A stretch of 64,000 nucleotides of DNA from assembly GCF_014199525.1 (NCBI RefSeq), contig NZ_JACHNU010000006.1, forward strand, positions 248,001 through 312,000. The letters run 5' to 3'. Positions 49,865 to 58,895 of this stretch are shown in pieces (the stretch's first letter is position 1; every line of letters starts with the position of its first letter). Source of the stretch: Conexibacter arvalis (GTDB lineage: Bacteria; Actinomycetota; Thermoleophilia; Solirubrobacterales; Solirubrobacteraceae). The position numbers were made by a program, and so were the translations under genes. The notes beneath the pieces were generated by a model that made no database searches, was not told the DNA's origin, and was given only the letters and a program-made list of their open reading frames with translations.

Positions 49865-51001
49865 TCAGCGGCTCCGGGCGCCGCGGCGCAGCGTGTAGCA
49901 CTCGACCGCCTCGCCGTCGAGCAGCACGCCGGTCCCCGGCGTCTGGTCGAGGACGATCTGACCGCCCTCGACGCGCAGCGGATTGGCGACGACGCGCTCG
50001 AAGTTGTAGACGTCCTCCTCCAGCGCGAAGTACTCGACGACGACGCAGTTGGCGCTGGCGGCGGCGAGTTGGGCGTGGAGGTTGGCGTGCCAATGCGGCG
50101 CGACGGAACGGTCGACCGCCTGCGCCGCGTGGACGATCTTGCTCCACTCGGTGACGCCGCCGGCGACGCAGACGTCGGGCTGGAGGATCTCGCACGCCTC
50201 GACCCGCAGCAGCTCGGCGAAGCCCCAGCGGGTCGCCTCGATCTCGCCGGTCGCGATCGTGATCGGCGAGCGGCGCGACAGCCGCGCGTGACCGGCGACG
50301 TCGTCGGGCAGCAGCGGCTCCTCCAGCCACCAGATGTCGTGCGGCGCGAAGGCGCGGGCGGCGTGCAGCGCCTCCTCGCTCGTGCGCCACGCGTTGTTGG
50401 CGTCGAGCGCCAGCCAGCCGTCCGGGCCGAGCGTCTCGCGCGCCGCCGCGACGCGCGCGACGTCCTCGGCGAGCGGCAGGCCGCCGACCTTCATCTTGTA
50501 TCTGGTGAAGCCGAGCGCCTGGTAGCGGCGCACCTCCGCGACGACGTTCTCGACCGCGTCGCCGGCTCGGTAGTAGCCGCCGCTGGCGTAGGCGTCGACG
50601 CGGTCGCCGGAGCTCCCGCCGCCGCCCAGCAGCGTCCGCAGCGGCAGCCCGGCGCAGCGGCCGAGCAGGTCCCAGGCGGCGATGTCGACGGCGCTGAGCG
50701 CCCGCACGACGGCGCCGCGGCGGCCGGCGAGCAGCAGCTCGCGGTGGACGAGGTCCCAGTTCTCCTCGATCGCGAGCGCGTCGCGGCCGACCAGCGCCGG
50801 CGCGATCAGCTGCTCGATCGCCTCGGCGACCCACAGGCCGCCGTCGTTGCCGGCGTAGGTGTAGCCGACGCCCTCGCGGCCGTCGTCGGCCCGCACGCGC
50901 GCGAGCACGTAGTCGCGGTGCTCGACGCGGCGCGTCGAGAACGACGTCGTCTGGCGAAGCGGGATCCGCAGCGCGGTCGCCTCGATCGCTTCAATCCTCA
51001 T
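49865..51001 (-). CDS. Enolase superfamily enzyme (mandelate racemase/muconate cycloisomerase type)
   Basis: This 378-residue protein has the capping domain (to about residue 130) and barrel. Catalytic features are the K169-M-K171 motif, metal ligands Asp200 (ALDANN), Glu227 (WWLEEP) and Glu253 (ATGE), and a late His in HWHANLH. The KxK with His pattern fits the mandelate-racemase subgroup (sugar-acid dehydratases, racemases), but the substrate cannot be named. AAGGGAGAG precedes ATG 51001. Confidence 0.85.
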   Translation of the reverse strand: MRIEAIEATALRIPLRQTTSFSTRRVEHRDYVLARVRADDGREGVGYTYAGNDGGLWVAEAIEQLIAPALVGRDALAIEENWDLVHRELLLAGRRGAVVRALSAVDIAAWDLLGRCAGLPLRTLLGGGGSSGDRVDAYASGGYYRAGDAVENVVAEVRRYQALGFTRYKMKVGGLPLAEDVARVAAARETLGPDGWLALDANNAWRTSEEALHAARAFAPHDIWWLEEPLLPDDVAGHARLSRRSPITIATGEIEATRWGFAELLRVEACEILQPDVCVAGGVTEWSKIVHAAQAVDRSVAPHWHANLHAQLAAASANCVVVEYFALEEDVYNFERVVANPLRVEGGQIVLDQTPGTGVLLDGEAVECYTLRRGARSR

Positions 51002-51101
51002 CGCTCTCCCTTCCCGACCCGACCGGCGGCAGCCCGCGCGCGGCGTCGCCGCGCGCAGGCGGCGACGGGACGGCGCGCGGGCGCCGTCGTCGACTCCGGT
51101 G

Positions 51102-51130
51102 CGGCCGGCGGCGCGCGGCGCCGCCGGCCG
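51102..51130. terminator. GC hairpin after the Lrp gene
   Basis: 13-bp arms 51102-51114 and 51118-51130 with a 3-nt loop lie 2 nt downstream of the Lrp stop (51133) on the minus strand. This is a likely terminator without a U tract. Confidence 0.6.
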
Positions 51131-51132
51131 GA

Positions 51133-51654
51133 TCACTCGGAGGTCGGTCTCCAGTCGTAGGTCTGCTTGATCATGTCGAGATAGACGAAGGTCTCCGTCG
51201 AGGTGACCTCGTCGATCGCGCGCACGCGGTTGATCAGCTCCAGCAGGTGCTGGCGGTCTCTGCAGACGACTTCGACGATCACGTCGTGGTGGCCGGCGGT
51301 CATCACGACCAGGCTCGACTCGGCCCACGAGGCGATCTCCTTGCCGACCTTGTCCGACACGCCGGTCGTCGAGATCGCCAGCATCGCCATCGACTCGTAG
51401 CCGAGCCCGCTCGGGTTGGCGATCGCCGTGACCTGCATCGCGTCGGCCTCGACCATCGCCCCGAAGCGGTTGCGGATCGTCGCCTCGGAGACACCGAGCG
51501 CGTTCGCGACGTTGCGGATCGACTCGCGCCCGTTGCGGTGGAGCGCGTCGAAGATGTCGCGGTCGAGCTGATCGAGCGTCGGCGCGACGTCGCCGCGCAC
51601 TGCGCGGCGACGTTGCGTGGCACCGTTGTGGCCGTTCTGGCCGTTGTCCCCCAT
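51133..51654 (-). CDS. Lrp/AsnC family transcriptional regulator
   Basis: This 173-residue protein has an Asn/Gly-rich start (MGDNGQNGHNG), then an Lrp helix-turn-helix (LDRDIFDALHRNGRESIRNVANALGVSEATIRNRFGAMVEADAMQV) and a RAM domain (VVMTAGHHDVIVEVVCRDRQHLLELINRVRAIDEVTSTETFVYLD). ATG 51654 follows AGGTG; GTG 51663 is an alternative. It lies between the hydantoinase operon and the enolase/cupin pair, on the same strand, and could control either. Confidence 0.85.
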   Translation of the reverse strand: MGDNGQNGHNGATQRRRAVRGDVAPTLDQLDRDIFDALHRNGRESIRNVANALGVSEATIRNRFGAMVEADAMQVTAIANPSGLGYESMAMLAISTTGVSDKVGKEIASWAESSLVVMTAGHHDVIVEVVCRDRQHLLELINRVRAIDEVTSTETFVYLDMIKQTYDWRPTSE

Positions 51655-51769
51655 CGAAGGCACCTAACGATCGTCCGCGTGGTGGGATCGAACGGTATCA
51701 AGGTGCGATGGGCTGGGCGCCAAGATCGCGGCGTGCGGAGACGTGTCTGCGGAAGCTGTCCGCCGGGCG

Positions 51770-53641
51770 TCAGTCATCGTCTCCTACCACGACCCCCTTC
51801 GGGTTCACGAGGTAGCGGTCGCCCTCGCGCCGGGTCTCCTCCAGCCACGTCGCCGCGCCCGGCTCCTGCGGGTCGACCAGCGGCCGCTCGACCGCCGCCA
51901 GCTCCGCCCGGAGCGCCGCCGTCGCCTCCGCGTCGAGCACCGGATCGGGGTCGTCGGAGAGCACGACGCCGAACAGCGCCCGCGCCGCCGTGCGGCTGAC
52001 GAGCCCGTCGCGCACGTCGCGGCGCACGCGCTCGGCATCGCGCTCGATCGGGTTGCCGTACCCGCCGCCGCCGGTCGAGACGCCGACGAGCAGGTCGCCC
52101 TCGCGCACGACCACGTGCGCGGTCGCGGTGAAGAAGGCGCGGCTGCCGTCCGCCGCCTGCTCGACGTACATGCCGCCGCCGATGCCGGGCGTCCCGCCGA
52201 GCACGCCGTGGGGCGGGTTGGCGTAGTTGTCGCCGAAGGTGATGCACTCCATCTCGCCGGCGATCGGGCGCACCTCGCAGCGCACGCCCGGGCCGCCGTT
52301 GAAGGCGCCGAAGCCCATCGAGTCGGTCTCGATCTCCATCCGCTCGATCCGGATCGGGTAGAGCAGCTCCAGCTGCTCGACCGGCTGCGCCTTGACGCCG
52401 CCGGCCGCGCCGATCGACTCGACCAGCGGCCAGCCGTCGGCGCCCTCGGTGCCGCCGGCCCCGCCGGTGCCGTTGAACAGCATCACGCCCCACGGCTCGC
52501 CGGTGCGCGCGTCGACGCCGGCGAGCTGCGGCGTGTTGCCGCAGCGGGCGCCGCCGGCCGGCACGCGCGACGGCAGCGCCGCCGCCATCGCCTTGTTGAC
52601 GGTGTCCTGGATCGCGTCCGACGGCACGATCGTCGCCGCCGAGGTGGCCGCGGGGAAGCGCGCGTTGACGATCGTCCCCTCCGGCGCGTAGCACTCGATG
52701 TGGCGCAGGCAGCCGTCGTTGTGCGGGATGTCGGGATCGATGTACTGCATGAACGGGATCGAGGCCGCGGCCTGGGTGGTCGCGTAGGAGCCGTTGACAC
52801 CGCCCCTCGCCTGCGCGCCGCTGCCGTCGAGGTCGATCCTCACCTGCTCGCCGTCGACCGTCACCTTCACCTTGATCGGGATGTCGAAGGCGTCGTAGCC
52901 GTCGGTGTCGACCCAGCCCTCGCCGAGGTACTCGCCGTCCGGCACGGCCGCGATCTCCTCGCTCATGCGGCGGTCGGAGTAGGCGAGCATCTGCTCCGCG
53001 TAGGAGGTGACGACGTCGGCGCCGAACTCGCGCACCAGCTCGACCAGCCGCTCGCGGCCCTTCTCGACCGAGCCGAGCTGGGCCAGCAGGTCGCCCTCGG
53101 AGTGCTCGCGGTAGCGGACGTTGGAGAGGTAGAGGTCGAAGACGTCGTCGCGCTTGACCCCTCTGTCGTACAGCTTCAGCGGCGGGATGTGCAGGCCCTC
53201 CTGCCAGACGTTCTGCACGACCGCGCTGACGCTGGAGGGGACGGTCGCGCCGGTGTCCATCTGGTGGCCCTTCGTGACCGACCAGAAGAGGTGGCGGCCG
53301 TCGACGAAGACCGGCGCGACGGTGACGAGGTCGCCGACGTGCGAGTTCCACCGGTACGGCGAGTTGCACGCGAAGACGTCGCCCTCGTGGATGTCGCCCT
53401 CGAAGGTGCGGGCGATCTCGCGCAGCACGAGCTGCAGCGAGGCGGTGTGCGACGGCAGCGCGTCGTACATGCAGAGCTGGCGCGGCTCGGCGTCGTAGAT
53501 CGCGCACGAGAAGTCGCGGTTGAGCGCGAGGATCGACGTCCACGCCGAGTACTCGAGCGTCAGCGTCATCTCGTTGACGATGCTGTTGAAGCGACCGAGC
53601 AGGACGCTGAAGAGGACCGGGTCGGTCTGGGTGGCGCTCAT
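51770..53641 (-). CDS. hyuB: Hydantoinase B/oxoprolinase-type subunit
   Basis: This 623-residue protein has HyuB features: NSPYRWNSHVGDLVTVAPVFVDGRHLFW, GVNGSYATTQAA and the late GPGVRCEVRPIAGEM and GGGGYGNPIERDAERV. With HyuA it forms an ATP-dependent amidase that opens hydantoin, N-methylhydantoin or 5-oxoproline rings, or an acetone/acetophenone-carboxylase-like enzyme. Its ATG overlaps the HyuA stop. It is the last gene of the polyamine-type importer operon. Confidence 0.9.
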   Translation of the reverse strand: MSATQTDPVLFSVLLGRFNSIVNEMTLTLEYSAWTSILALNRDFSCAIYDAEPRQLCMYDALPSHTASLQLVLREIARTFEGDIHEGDVFACNSPYRWNSHVGDLVTVAPVFVDGRHLFWSVTKGHQMDTGATVPSSVSAVVQNVWQEGLHIPPLKLYDRGVKRDDVFDLYLSNVRYREHSEGDLLAQLGSVEKGRERLVELVREFGADVVTSYAEQMLAYSDRRMSEEIAAVPDGEYLGEGWVDTDGYDAFDIPIKVKVTVDGEQVRIDLDGSGAQARGGVNGSYATTQAAASIPFMQYIDPDIPHNDGCLRHIECYAPEGTIVNARFPAATSAATIVPSDAIQDTVNKAMAAALPSRVPAGGARCGNTPQLAGVDARTGEPWGVMLFNGTGGAGGTEGADGWPLVESIGAAGGVKAQPVEQLELLYPIRIERMEIETDSMGFGAFNGGPGVRCEVRPIAGEMECITFGDNYANPPHGVLGGTPGIGGGMYVEQAADGSRAFFTATAHVVVREGDLLVGVSTGGGGYGNPIERDAERVRRDVRDGLVSRTAARALFGVVLSDDPDPVLDAEATAALRAELAAVERPLVDPQEPGAATWLEETRREGDRYLVNPKGVVVGDDD

Positions 53642-55800
53642 CTGTTCGCTCCCGTCGTGGTCGTCGTGGTCAGCTGGGCGGCGGCGGCGCTCTCGATGTC
53701 GACGTCGATCGCGTAGCTGCCGTTGTCGAGCACCGACAGCACGTCGCCGGGGTTGACGGCGATCGTCGTCGTTGACGACTGGACGATCGCCGGGCCGCTG
53801 ATGCGGTCGCCGGGCGACAGCGCCTCCATCCAGTGGACGGCCGTCTCGACGACGGCGTCGACCTCCTCGAACCAGACGCCGCGCGTCCCGGCCGGCACGA
53901 GCGCTCTCCCGTCGCCGCGCGCCGGCGCCGGCTGTCTCGTCTCCGGGATCCGCCCGACGCCGGTGACGCGCCAGTGCAGGAACTCGATCGGCAGCCCCTC
54001 GCGGGCGTAGGTGAAGTGGCGTCTGTGCTCGGCGTTGAAGCGCTCCTCGATCTCGCGCATCTGCGTCGGGCCGTACGCCTCCGCAGGCGGGACCGGGATC
54101 GTGATCTCGTGCACCTGGCCGACGTAGCGGGCGTCGACCGAGCGCTGGATCTCGATCTGGTCGGGGCCGAAGCCGCTGGCCTCCAGCCGCTCGCGCGCCT
54201 CGGCCTCCATCTCGGCGAAGGCGGCGTCGACCTCCTCGAAGCGCTCGTCGGAGGAGACGGCGTGGAGCGCCCGCGAGTGGTCGTGGCGGACGTCGGTGAC
54301 GGTCATGCCGAAGGCGCAGAAGGTGCCGGCCTCGCGCGGTATCAGCACCCGCTTCATGCCGATCGCGCGGGCGAGGCTGGCGGCGTGCAGGCCGCCGGCG
54401 CCGCCGCCGCAGACGAGCGTGAAGCCGCGCGGGTCGATGCCGCGCTCGACCGAGACGGCGCGCACGGCGCCGACCATGTTGGCGTTGACGACGCGCAGGA
54501 TGCCGCCCGCGGCGGCGATCAGGTCGAGGCCGAGCGGCTCGCCGACGGCGCGCTCGACGGCGTCGCGCGAGCGGTCGTCGTGGAGCTTTCGCTGCCCGCC
54601 GAGGAATGCCTCGGGCGCGAGCCGGCCGAGCGCGACGTGCGCGTCGGTCACGGTCGGCTCCGTGCCGCCGGCGCCGTAGGCCGCCGGGCCCGGGGTCGCG
54701 CCGGCGCTGCGCGGGCCGACACGGAGCGCGCCGCCGTTGTCGACCCATGCGATCGAGCCGCCGCCGGCGCCGATCGAGTGGACGTCGACGCCGGGGACGC
54801 CGATCGGCTGCGACTCGACCTGGAGCTTGCGCGACATGCCGGCCTGGCCGCCGACGATCACGCAGACGTCGAGGCTGGTGCCGCCCATGTCGACGGTGAT
54901 GAGGTCGTCCTCGCCCAGCTCCCGCGCGTACCACGCGGCCGCCGCGGGGGCGGCGGCGGGGCCGGAGTGGACGGCGTTGACCGGCCGCCGCAGCACCTCG
55001 TCGACCGAGGCGCAGCCGCCGTTGATCTGCATGATCAGCAGCGGGTGGGCGAGGCCGAGGCCGCTGAGGTGGTCCTCGACCTTGCGCATGTACGCCTTGA
55101 TCACCGGGAGGATGTAGGCGCTCAGGACCGTCGAGGAGGTCCGCTCCCACTCGCCGACCTCGGGCAGGATGTCCGAGGAGCAGAGCACGTCGACGTCGCC
55201 CAGCTCCTCGCGCAGGATCTCGGCCGCGCGGCGCTCGTGCGCGGGGTTGACGACCGACCACAGGAAGGCGACCGCGACCGCCCTCACGCCCTCGGCGCGG
55301 AAGGTCTCGGCGGCCGCCCGCACCGACGCCTCGTCGAGCGGCGTGACGACCTCGCCGTCGGGCGCGATCCGCTCGACGGCGCCGAGCCGCAGGTTGCGCT
55401 CGACGAAGCCGCCGGGATGCTCGAGGTGGATGTTGAACCGCTCCGGCTTGAAGGCGTCGCGGAAGTAGAGGATGTCGCGGAAGCCCTCGGTCGCCAGCAG
55501 GCCGACCTTCGGCCCGTTGCGCTGGATCACCGCGTTGGTGCCGGCCGTGGTGCCGTGCACGAGCAGCGAGACGCGCTCGAGGAACTCGGGCGTCTTGAGT
55601 CTCAGCCCGGCGGCGACCCACTCCAGCCCCTCCGCGATCGCGCGCGACGGGTCGTCGCTGGTCGTCGCCTGCTTCCACAGGCTGACCGAGCCGTCGTCGC
55701 CGATCACGGTGAAGTCGGTGAAGGTGCCGCCGATGTCGATGCCGACACGGAACGTGCCGGGAGAGCTGCCGTCCACAGCGTCTTCCTTTCTGCCAGTCAT
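53638..55800 (-). CDS. hyuA: Hydantoinase A/oxoprolinase-type ATPase subunit
   Basis: This 720-residue subunit has the N-terminal ATP-binding domain (RVGIDIGGTFTDFTVI, then LVHGTTAGTNAVIQRNGPKVGLLATEGFRDIL) and the ASKHA-type block LITVDMGGTSLDVCVI, with the GGIDPRGFTLV-like segment ERGIDPRGFTLVCGGGAGGLHA. It phosphorylates the amide or keto substrate for ring opening with HyuB. Only 2 bp separate it from the upstream permease gene, so transporter and enzyme share a transcript. Confidence 0.9.
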   Translation of the reverse strand: MTGRKEDAVDGSSPGTFRVGIDIGGTFTDFTVIGDDGSVSLWKQATTSDDPSRAIAEGLEWVAAGLRLKTPEFLERVSLLVHGTTAGTNAVIQRNGPKVGLLATEGFRDILYFRDAFKPERFNIHLEHPGGFVERNLRLGAVERIAPDGEVVTPLDEASVRAAAETFRAEGVRAVAVAFLWSVVNPAHERRAAEILREELGDVDVLCSSDILPEVGEWERTSSTVLSAYILPVIKAYMRKVEDHLSGLGLAHPLLIMQINGGCASVDEVLRRPVNAVHSGPAAAPAAAAWYARELGEDDLITVDMGGTSLDVCVIVGGQAGMSRKLQVESQPIGVPGVDVHSIGAGGGSIAWVDNGGALRVGPRSAGATPGPAAYGAGGTEPTVTDAHVALGRLAPEAFLGGQRKLHDDRSRDAVERAVGEPLGLDLIAAAGGILRVVNANMVGAVRAVSVERGIDPRGFTLVCGGGAGGLHAASLARAIGMKRVLIPREAGTFCAFGMTVTDVRHDHSRALHAVSSDERFEEVDAAFAEMEAEARERLEASGFGPDQIEIQRSVDARYVGQVHEITIPVPPAEAYGPTQMREIEERFNAEHRRHFTYAREGLPIEFLHWRVTGVGRIPETRQPAPARGDGRALVPAGTRGVWFEEVDAVVETAVHWMEALSPGDRISGPAIVQSSTTTIAVNPGDVLSVLDNGSYAIDVDIESAAAAQLTTTTTTGANR

Positions 55801-55802
55801 GT

Positions 55803-56678
55803 TCAGAGGGGTGTCGCGCCGCGCTTGCGGAACAGCAGCGACCAGATCAGGAGGCCCAGCAGCGAGATCCCGATGATCGTCGTGCCGATCGCGTTGATCG
55901 CCGGGCTCAGCTCGGTTCTGAGGCGCGACATCACGACCATCGGGAGCGTGTTGTCGGTGCCGGTGACGAAGAAGGTGCGGGTGATCTCGTCGAGCGAGAC
56001 CGTCAGGCCCAGGAGCGCGGCGCCGATCAGCGCGCTCTTCATGTTCGGGAGCACGACGAACCAGAAGGTCCGCAGCTCGTTGGCGCCGAGGTCCATCGCC
56101 GCCTGCTCGTAGGAGCGGTCCCAGCGCTGGAGCGTGACGACCGTGAGGATCACGAAGACGCCGAGCAGCATCGTCGTGTGGGTGATCACGACGGTCGTCA
56201 GCGACAGTCTCACGTCGAGCTCGAGGAACAGCGACAGCAGCGCCATGCCCGAGACGACGCCCGGCACCAGGAACGGCGCCATCAGCATGCGCTGGAAGAG
56301 CGCCTTGCCGGGGAAGTCGAAGCGGTCGAGCGCGAAGCCGGCCGGGACGCCGAGCAGCAGCGCCGCGACCGTGCTGATCGAGGCGACCTTGAGCGTGTTG
56401 CGCAGGCCCTCCATCAGGCCGTCGTCGCTGTAGGCCGTCTCGAACCAGCTCAGCGTCAGGCCGTCGATCGGCCAGCTCATCGTTCTGCCGGCGCTGAAGG
56501 CGTAGACCGCGATCACGATCGCCGGCAGGTAGAGGAACAGGTAGATCAGCGCGACGGTGCCGTCGAGCGCGAGGCCCGGCAGCCGTCCGCGCAGCGCCAG
56601 GGCGGCGCGGCGGGCGCCGGAGGGGCGGGCCGGCCCGGCCGGCCGCGCCGGCGCCGGCGACTCGATCGTCGTGCTCAT
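55803..56678 (-). CDS. Polyamine-type ABC transporter permease (PotC-like)
   Basis: This 291-residue permease has an Ala/Pro-rich cytoplasmic tail, about six membrane helices and the coupling loop YEQAAMDLGANELRTFWFVVLPNMKSALIG. SWFETAYSDDGLMEGLRNTLKVA is a typical PotC stretch. Its ATG overlaps the PotB-like stop. Confidence 0.9.
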   Translation of the reverse strand: MSTTIESPAPARPAGPARPSGARRAALALRGRLPGLALDGTVALIYLFLYLPAIVIAVYAFSAGRTMSWPIDGLTLSWFETAYSDDGLMEGLRNTLKVASISTVAALLLGVPAGFALDRFDFPGKALFQRMLMAPFLVPGVVSGMALLSLFLELDVRLSLTTVVITHTTMLLGVFVILTVVTLQRWDRSYEQAAMDLGANELRTFWFVVLPNMKSALIGAALLGLTVSLDEITRTFFVTGTDNTLPMVVMSRLRTELSPAINAIGTTIIGISLLGLLIWSLLFRKRGATPL

Positions 56679-57595
56679 GCGAGCGCTCCCTCGTCGGTCG
56701 TGTCAGGGGCCGCCGCGTCGCGGCGACGGCGGCCGGCCGGGCGCCACAGGCGCGTCGCGAGCGCCGGCAGCGTCAGCACGAGCAGGATCGCGAGCATCAT
56801 GATCGTGCCCAGCGCCGCGCCCATCGGCCAGTTGATCGTGGCGCGGAAGTTGTCGGCGACCTGGTTGCCGATCGTCTGCGTCGCCGACGGCGGCCCGACG
56901 AACGAGGTCGCGAAGTAGTCGCCGAAGGCGAGGATGAAGGCGAAGGTCGCGCCGATCACCAGCGCCGGGGCGATCAACGGCAGCTCGACGCTGACGAACT
57001 GGCGCCAGCGGCGCGCGCCGAGGTCGCCGGCGGCCTGCAGCAGGCTTGGCTGGACCCGCTCCAGCGCGGCGTAGATCGGGATGAAGGCGAACGGCATCGC
57101 CAGCTGCGTCTGCGTCAGCACGATCGCGAAGCGGCTGAAGATCAGGAACGACAGCGGCTCCTGCGTGATGCCGACGTCCATCAGGAAGGTGTTGAGGACG
57201 CCGTTGGCGCCGAACAGCACCCGCCAGCCGAAGACGCGCAGCAGGTAGCCGAGCCACAGCGCCACCACGACGGCGCCGATGAAGAGCGTCTTGTGGCGTC
57301 TGACGCGGAAGCGGATGAAGTGCGCGAGCGGCAGGCTGAGCGCGACGGCGAGCGCCGCCGCCATCGCGCCGTTCTGCAGCGCGTTGAGCAACCCCCGCCA
57401 GTAGATGTCGCCCTCCAGGAACGTCGAGTAGTTGTCGAGGTTCCACTCCTTGACGAGGCGGAAGTCCCGCATCTTCCAGAAGCTCATGCAGACGGCCAGC
57501 ACCGTCGGGACGACGATGAAGGCGAGCGCCCAGGCTGCGGCGGGGCCGAGCAGGATCGCTCCCTGCAGCCAGCGATGGCGGCGGATCAGTGACAT
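56675..57595 (-). CDS. Polyamine-type ABC transporter permease (PotB-like)
   Basis: This 306-residue permease has WNLDNYSTFLEGDIYWRGLLNALQNGAM, a typical PotB/PotH region, and the loop LLQAAGDLGARRWRQFVSVELPLIAPALVIG. It starts 24 bp after the binding-protein gene and overlaps the PotC-like gene. Confidence 0.9.
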   Translation of the reverse strand: MSLIRRHRWLQGAILLGPAAAWALAFIVVPTVLAVCMSFWKMRDFRLVKEWNLDNYSTFLEGDIYWRGLLNALQNGAMAAALAVALSLPLAHFIRFRVRRHKTLFIGAVVVALWLGYLLRVFGWRVLFGANGVLNTFLMDVGITQEPLSFLIFSRFAIVLTQTQLAMPFAFIPIYAALERVQPSLLQAAGDLGARRWRQFVSVELPLIAPALVIGATFAFILAFGDYFATSFVGPPSATQTIGNQVADNFRATINWPMGAALGTIMMLAILLVLTLPALATRLWRPAGRRRRDAAAPDTTDEGALA

Positions 57596-57619
57596 GGCGA
57601 GGGTTGCTCCGGTCGCGAT

Positions 57620-58786
57620 CTAGCGGAAGCCCGCCACGATCTCGTCGGTGTAGCGCTGGTAGACGTCCGGGCGGGCCGGGTCGACGCGCACGATGCCCTT
57701 TCTCAGCAGCTCCTCGGCTCTCGTCGCGCCGCTCTCCTCCGCCAGCTCTCTGGAGAGGAATCTGGCGGCCTCGGGCTGCGCCGGGCCGTAGCCGGTCTCT
57801 CTGACCAGCGTCGCCTGCATCTCCGGATCGGTCATCCAGTTGATCCAGGCGTAGGCCGCCTCCTTGCACGGCTCGGAGATGTCGGCGCCGATGCCGAGGC
57901 CGTCGACCCACGCGTTCGCGCCCGAGTCCTCGAAGACGGCCTGCGCGAATCTGCCGCCGCCCTCTCTCGCCAGCTGCGTGTAGATCGACGCCCAGCCCGG
58001 CGACGCGGCGACCTCGCCGTTGGTGAACAGCTGCACCAGCTCGCCGCCGGAGTTCCACGTCGTGCGCACCTGCGGCGCGAGCGTCAGCATTCTCTCCTTG
58101 ATCTGGTCGAGCTGCTCGTCGCTGAGGTCGAAGACGTCGTCGTTGAAGCCGAGGACGGTCGCGCCGATGTACAGCAGCGAGACCTCGTTCCAGAGCGAGA
58201 CCTTGCCTCTCAGCGCCGGGTTCCAGAGCACGTCGTAGCCGGTCACCTCGTCGGCTCTCAGGACGCTGCTGTCGTAGATGAAGGGGTTGACGCCCCAGTT
58301 CTGCGGCGTGCCCCACGTCTCGCCGTCGATCACGAGCGCGTCGCGCAGCTGCTGCGGCGCGCCGTCGTAGTGCTCGAGCTTGGAGACGTCGAGCGGCTGG
58401 ATCGCGCCCGCGGCCGCCTGCCGCCCGCGCACGGCGCCGTTGACGCTGACGACCGGGAAGGCGCCTCTCTGCGTCGCCGCCTTCGCGACCAGCTCGGTGT
58501 CGGAGGAGGCGTAGGTCGGCTTGACCTCGATCCCGTATCTCTCCTCGAACGGTCTGACGTACGCGTCGTTGGCGTAGCCCTCCCACGTGATGATGTTCAG
58601 CACGGGGCACTGCCTGATCGTCTCCATCGAGGCGTTCGCGCTCGCGCCCGTCGTCGTGCCGCCGTCGGCGGCGGCCGACGTCGCCGCGCCGTCGTCGTCG
58701 CTGCCGCCGCACGCGGCGAGCGTCAGCGCGGTCAGCGAGAGCGCCGCCAGCGTCGAGGCAGCTCTCAGCTTGCTGGGAACCTTCAC
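57620..58786 (-). CDS. Polyamine-type ABC substrate-binding lipoprotein (PotD-like)
   Basis: This 388-residue lipoprotein has a signal with lipobox LAAC (Cys26) and a mature PotD-like domain (LNIITWEGYANDAYVRPFEERYGIEVKPTYASSDTELVAKA, then PEMQATLVRETGYGPAQPEA). The true ligand may be a polyamine, an amine-linked ureide or another cation. GTG 58786 follows AAAGGAC. By hand count about 14 of 23 arginines are AGA, unlike the CGC/CGG of most other genes. The gene lies between the ATPase and the permeases. Confidence 0.9.
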   Translation of the reverse strand: MKVPSKLRAASTLAALSLTALTLAACGGSDDDGAATSAAADGGTTTGASANASMETIRQCPVLNIITWEGYANDAYVRPFEERYGIEVKPTYASSDTELVAKAATQRGAFPVVSVNGAVRGRQAAAGAIQPLDVSKLEHYDGAPQQLRDALVIDGETWGTPQNWGVNPFIYDSSVLRADEVTGYDVLWNPALRGKVSLWNEVSLLYIGATVLGFNDDVFDLSDEQLDQIKERMLTLAPQVRTTWNSGGELVQLFTNGEVAASPGWASIYTQLAREGGGRFAQAVFEDSGANAWVDGLGIGADISEPCKEAAYAWINWMTDPEMQATLVRETGYGPAQPEAARFLSRELAEESGATRAEELLRKGIVRVDPARPDVYQRYTDEIVAGFR

Positions 58787-58840
58787 CCTGCGTCCTTTCC
58801 TCGTTGCATCACCTGATCTCCTCCTGCCGCCTCTCGCGCG

Positions 58841-58891
58841 CGGGCGGCCGCCGGCGCTGCGCCGGTGCGCGCAGCGGCCGGCGGCGGCCCG
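58841..58891 (-). terminator. GC-rich intercistronic hairpin between ATPase and binding-protein genes
   Basis: GCCGCCGGCGCTGCGC on the left pairs with GCGCAGCGGCCGGCGGC on the right with one bulge, immediately downstream of the ATPase stop (58896). It may partly terminate or set the relative levels of the ATPase and the binding protein. Confidence 0.4.
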
Positions 58892-58895
58892 CGCC

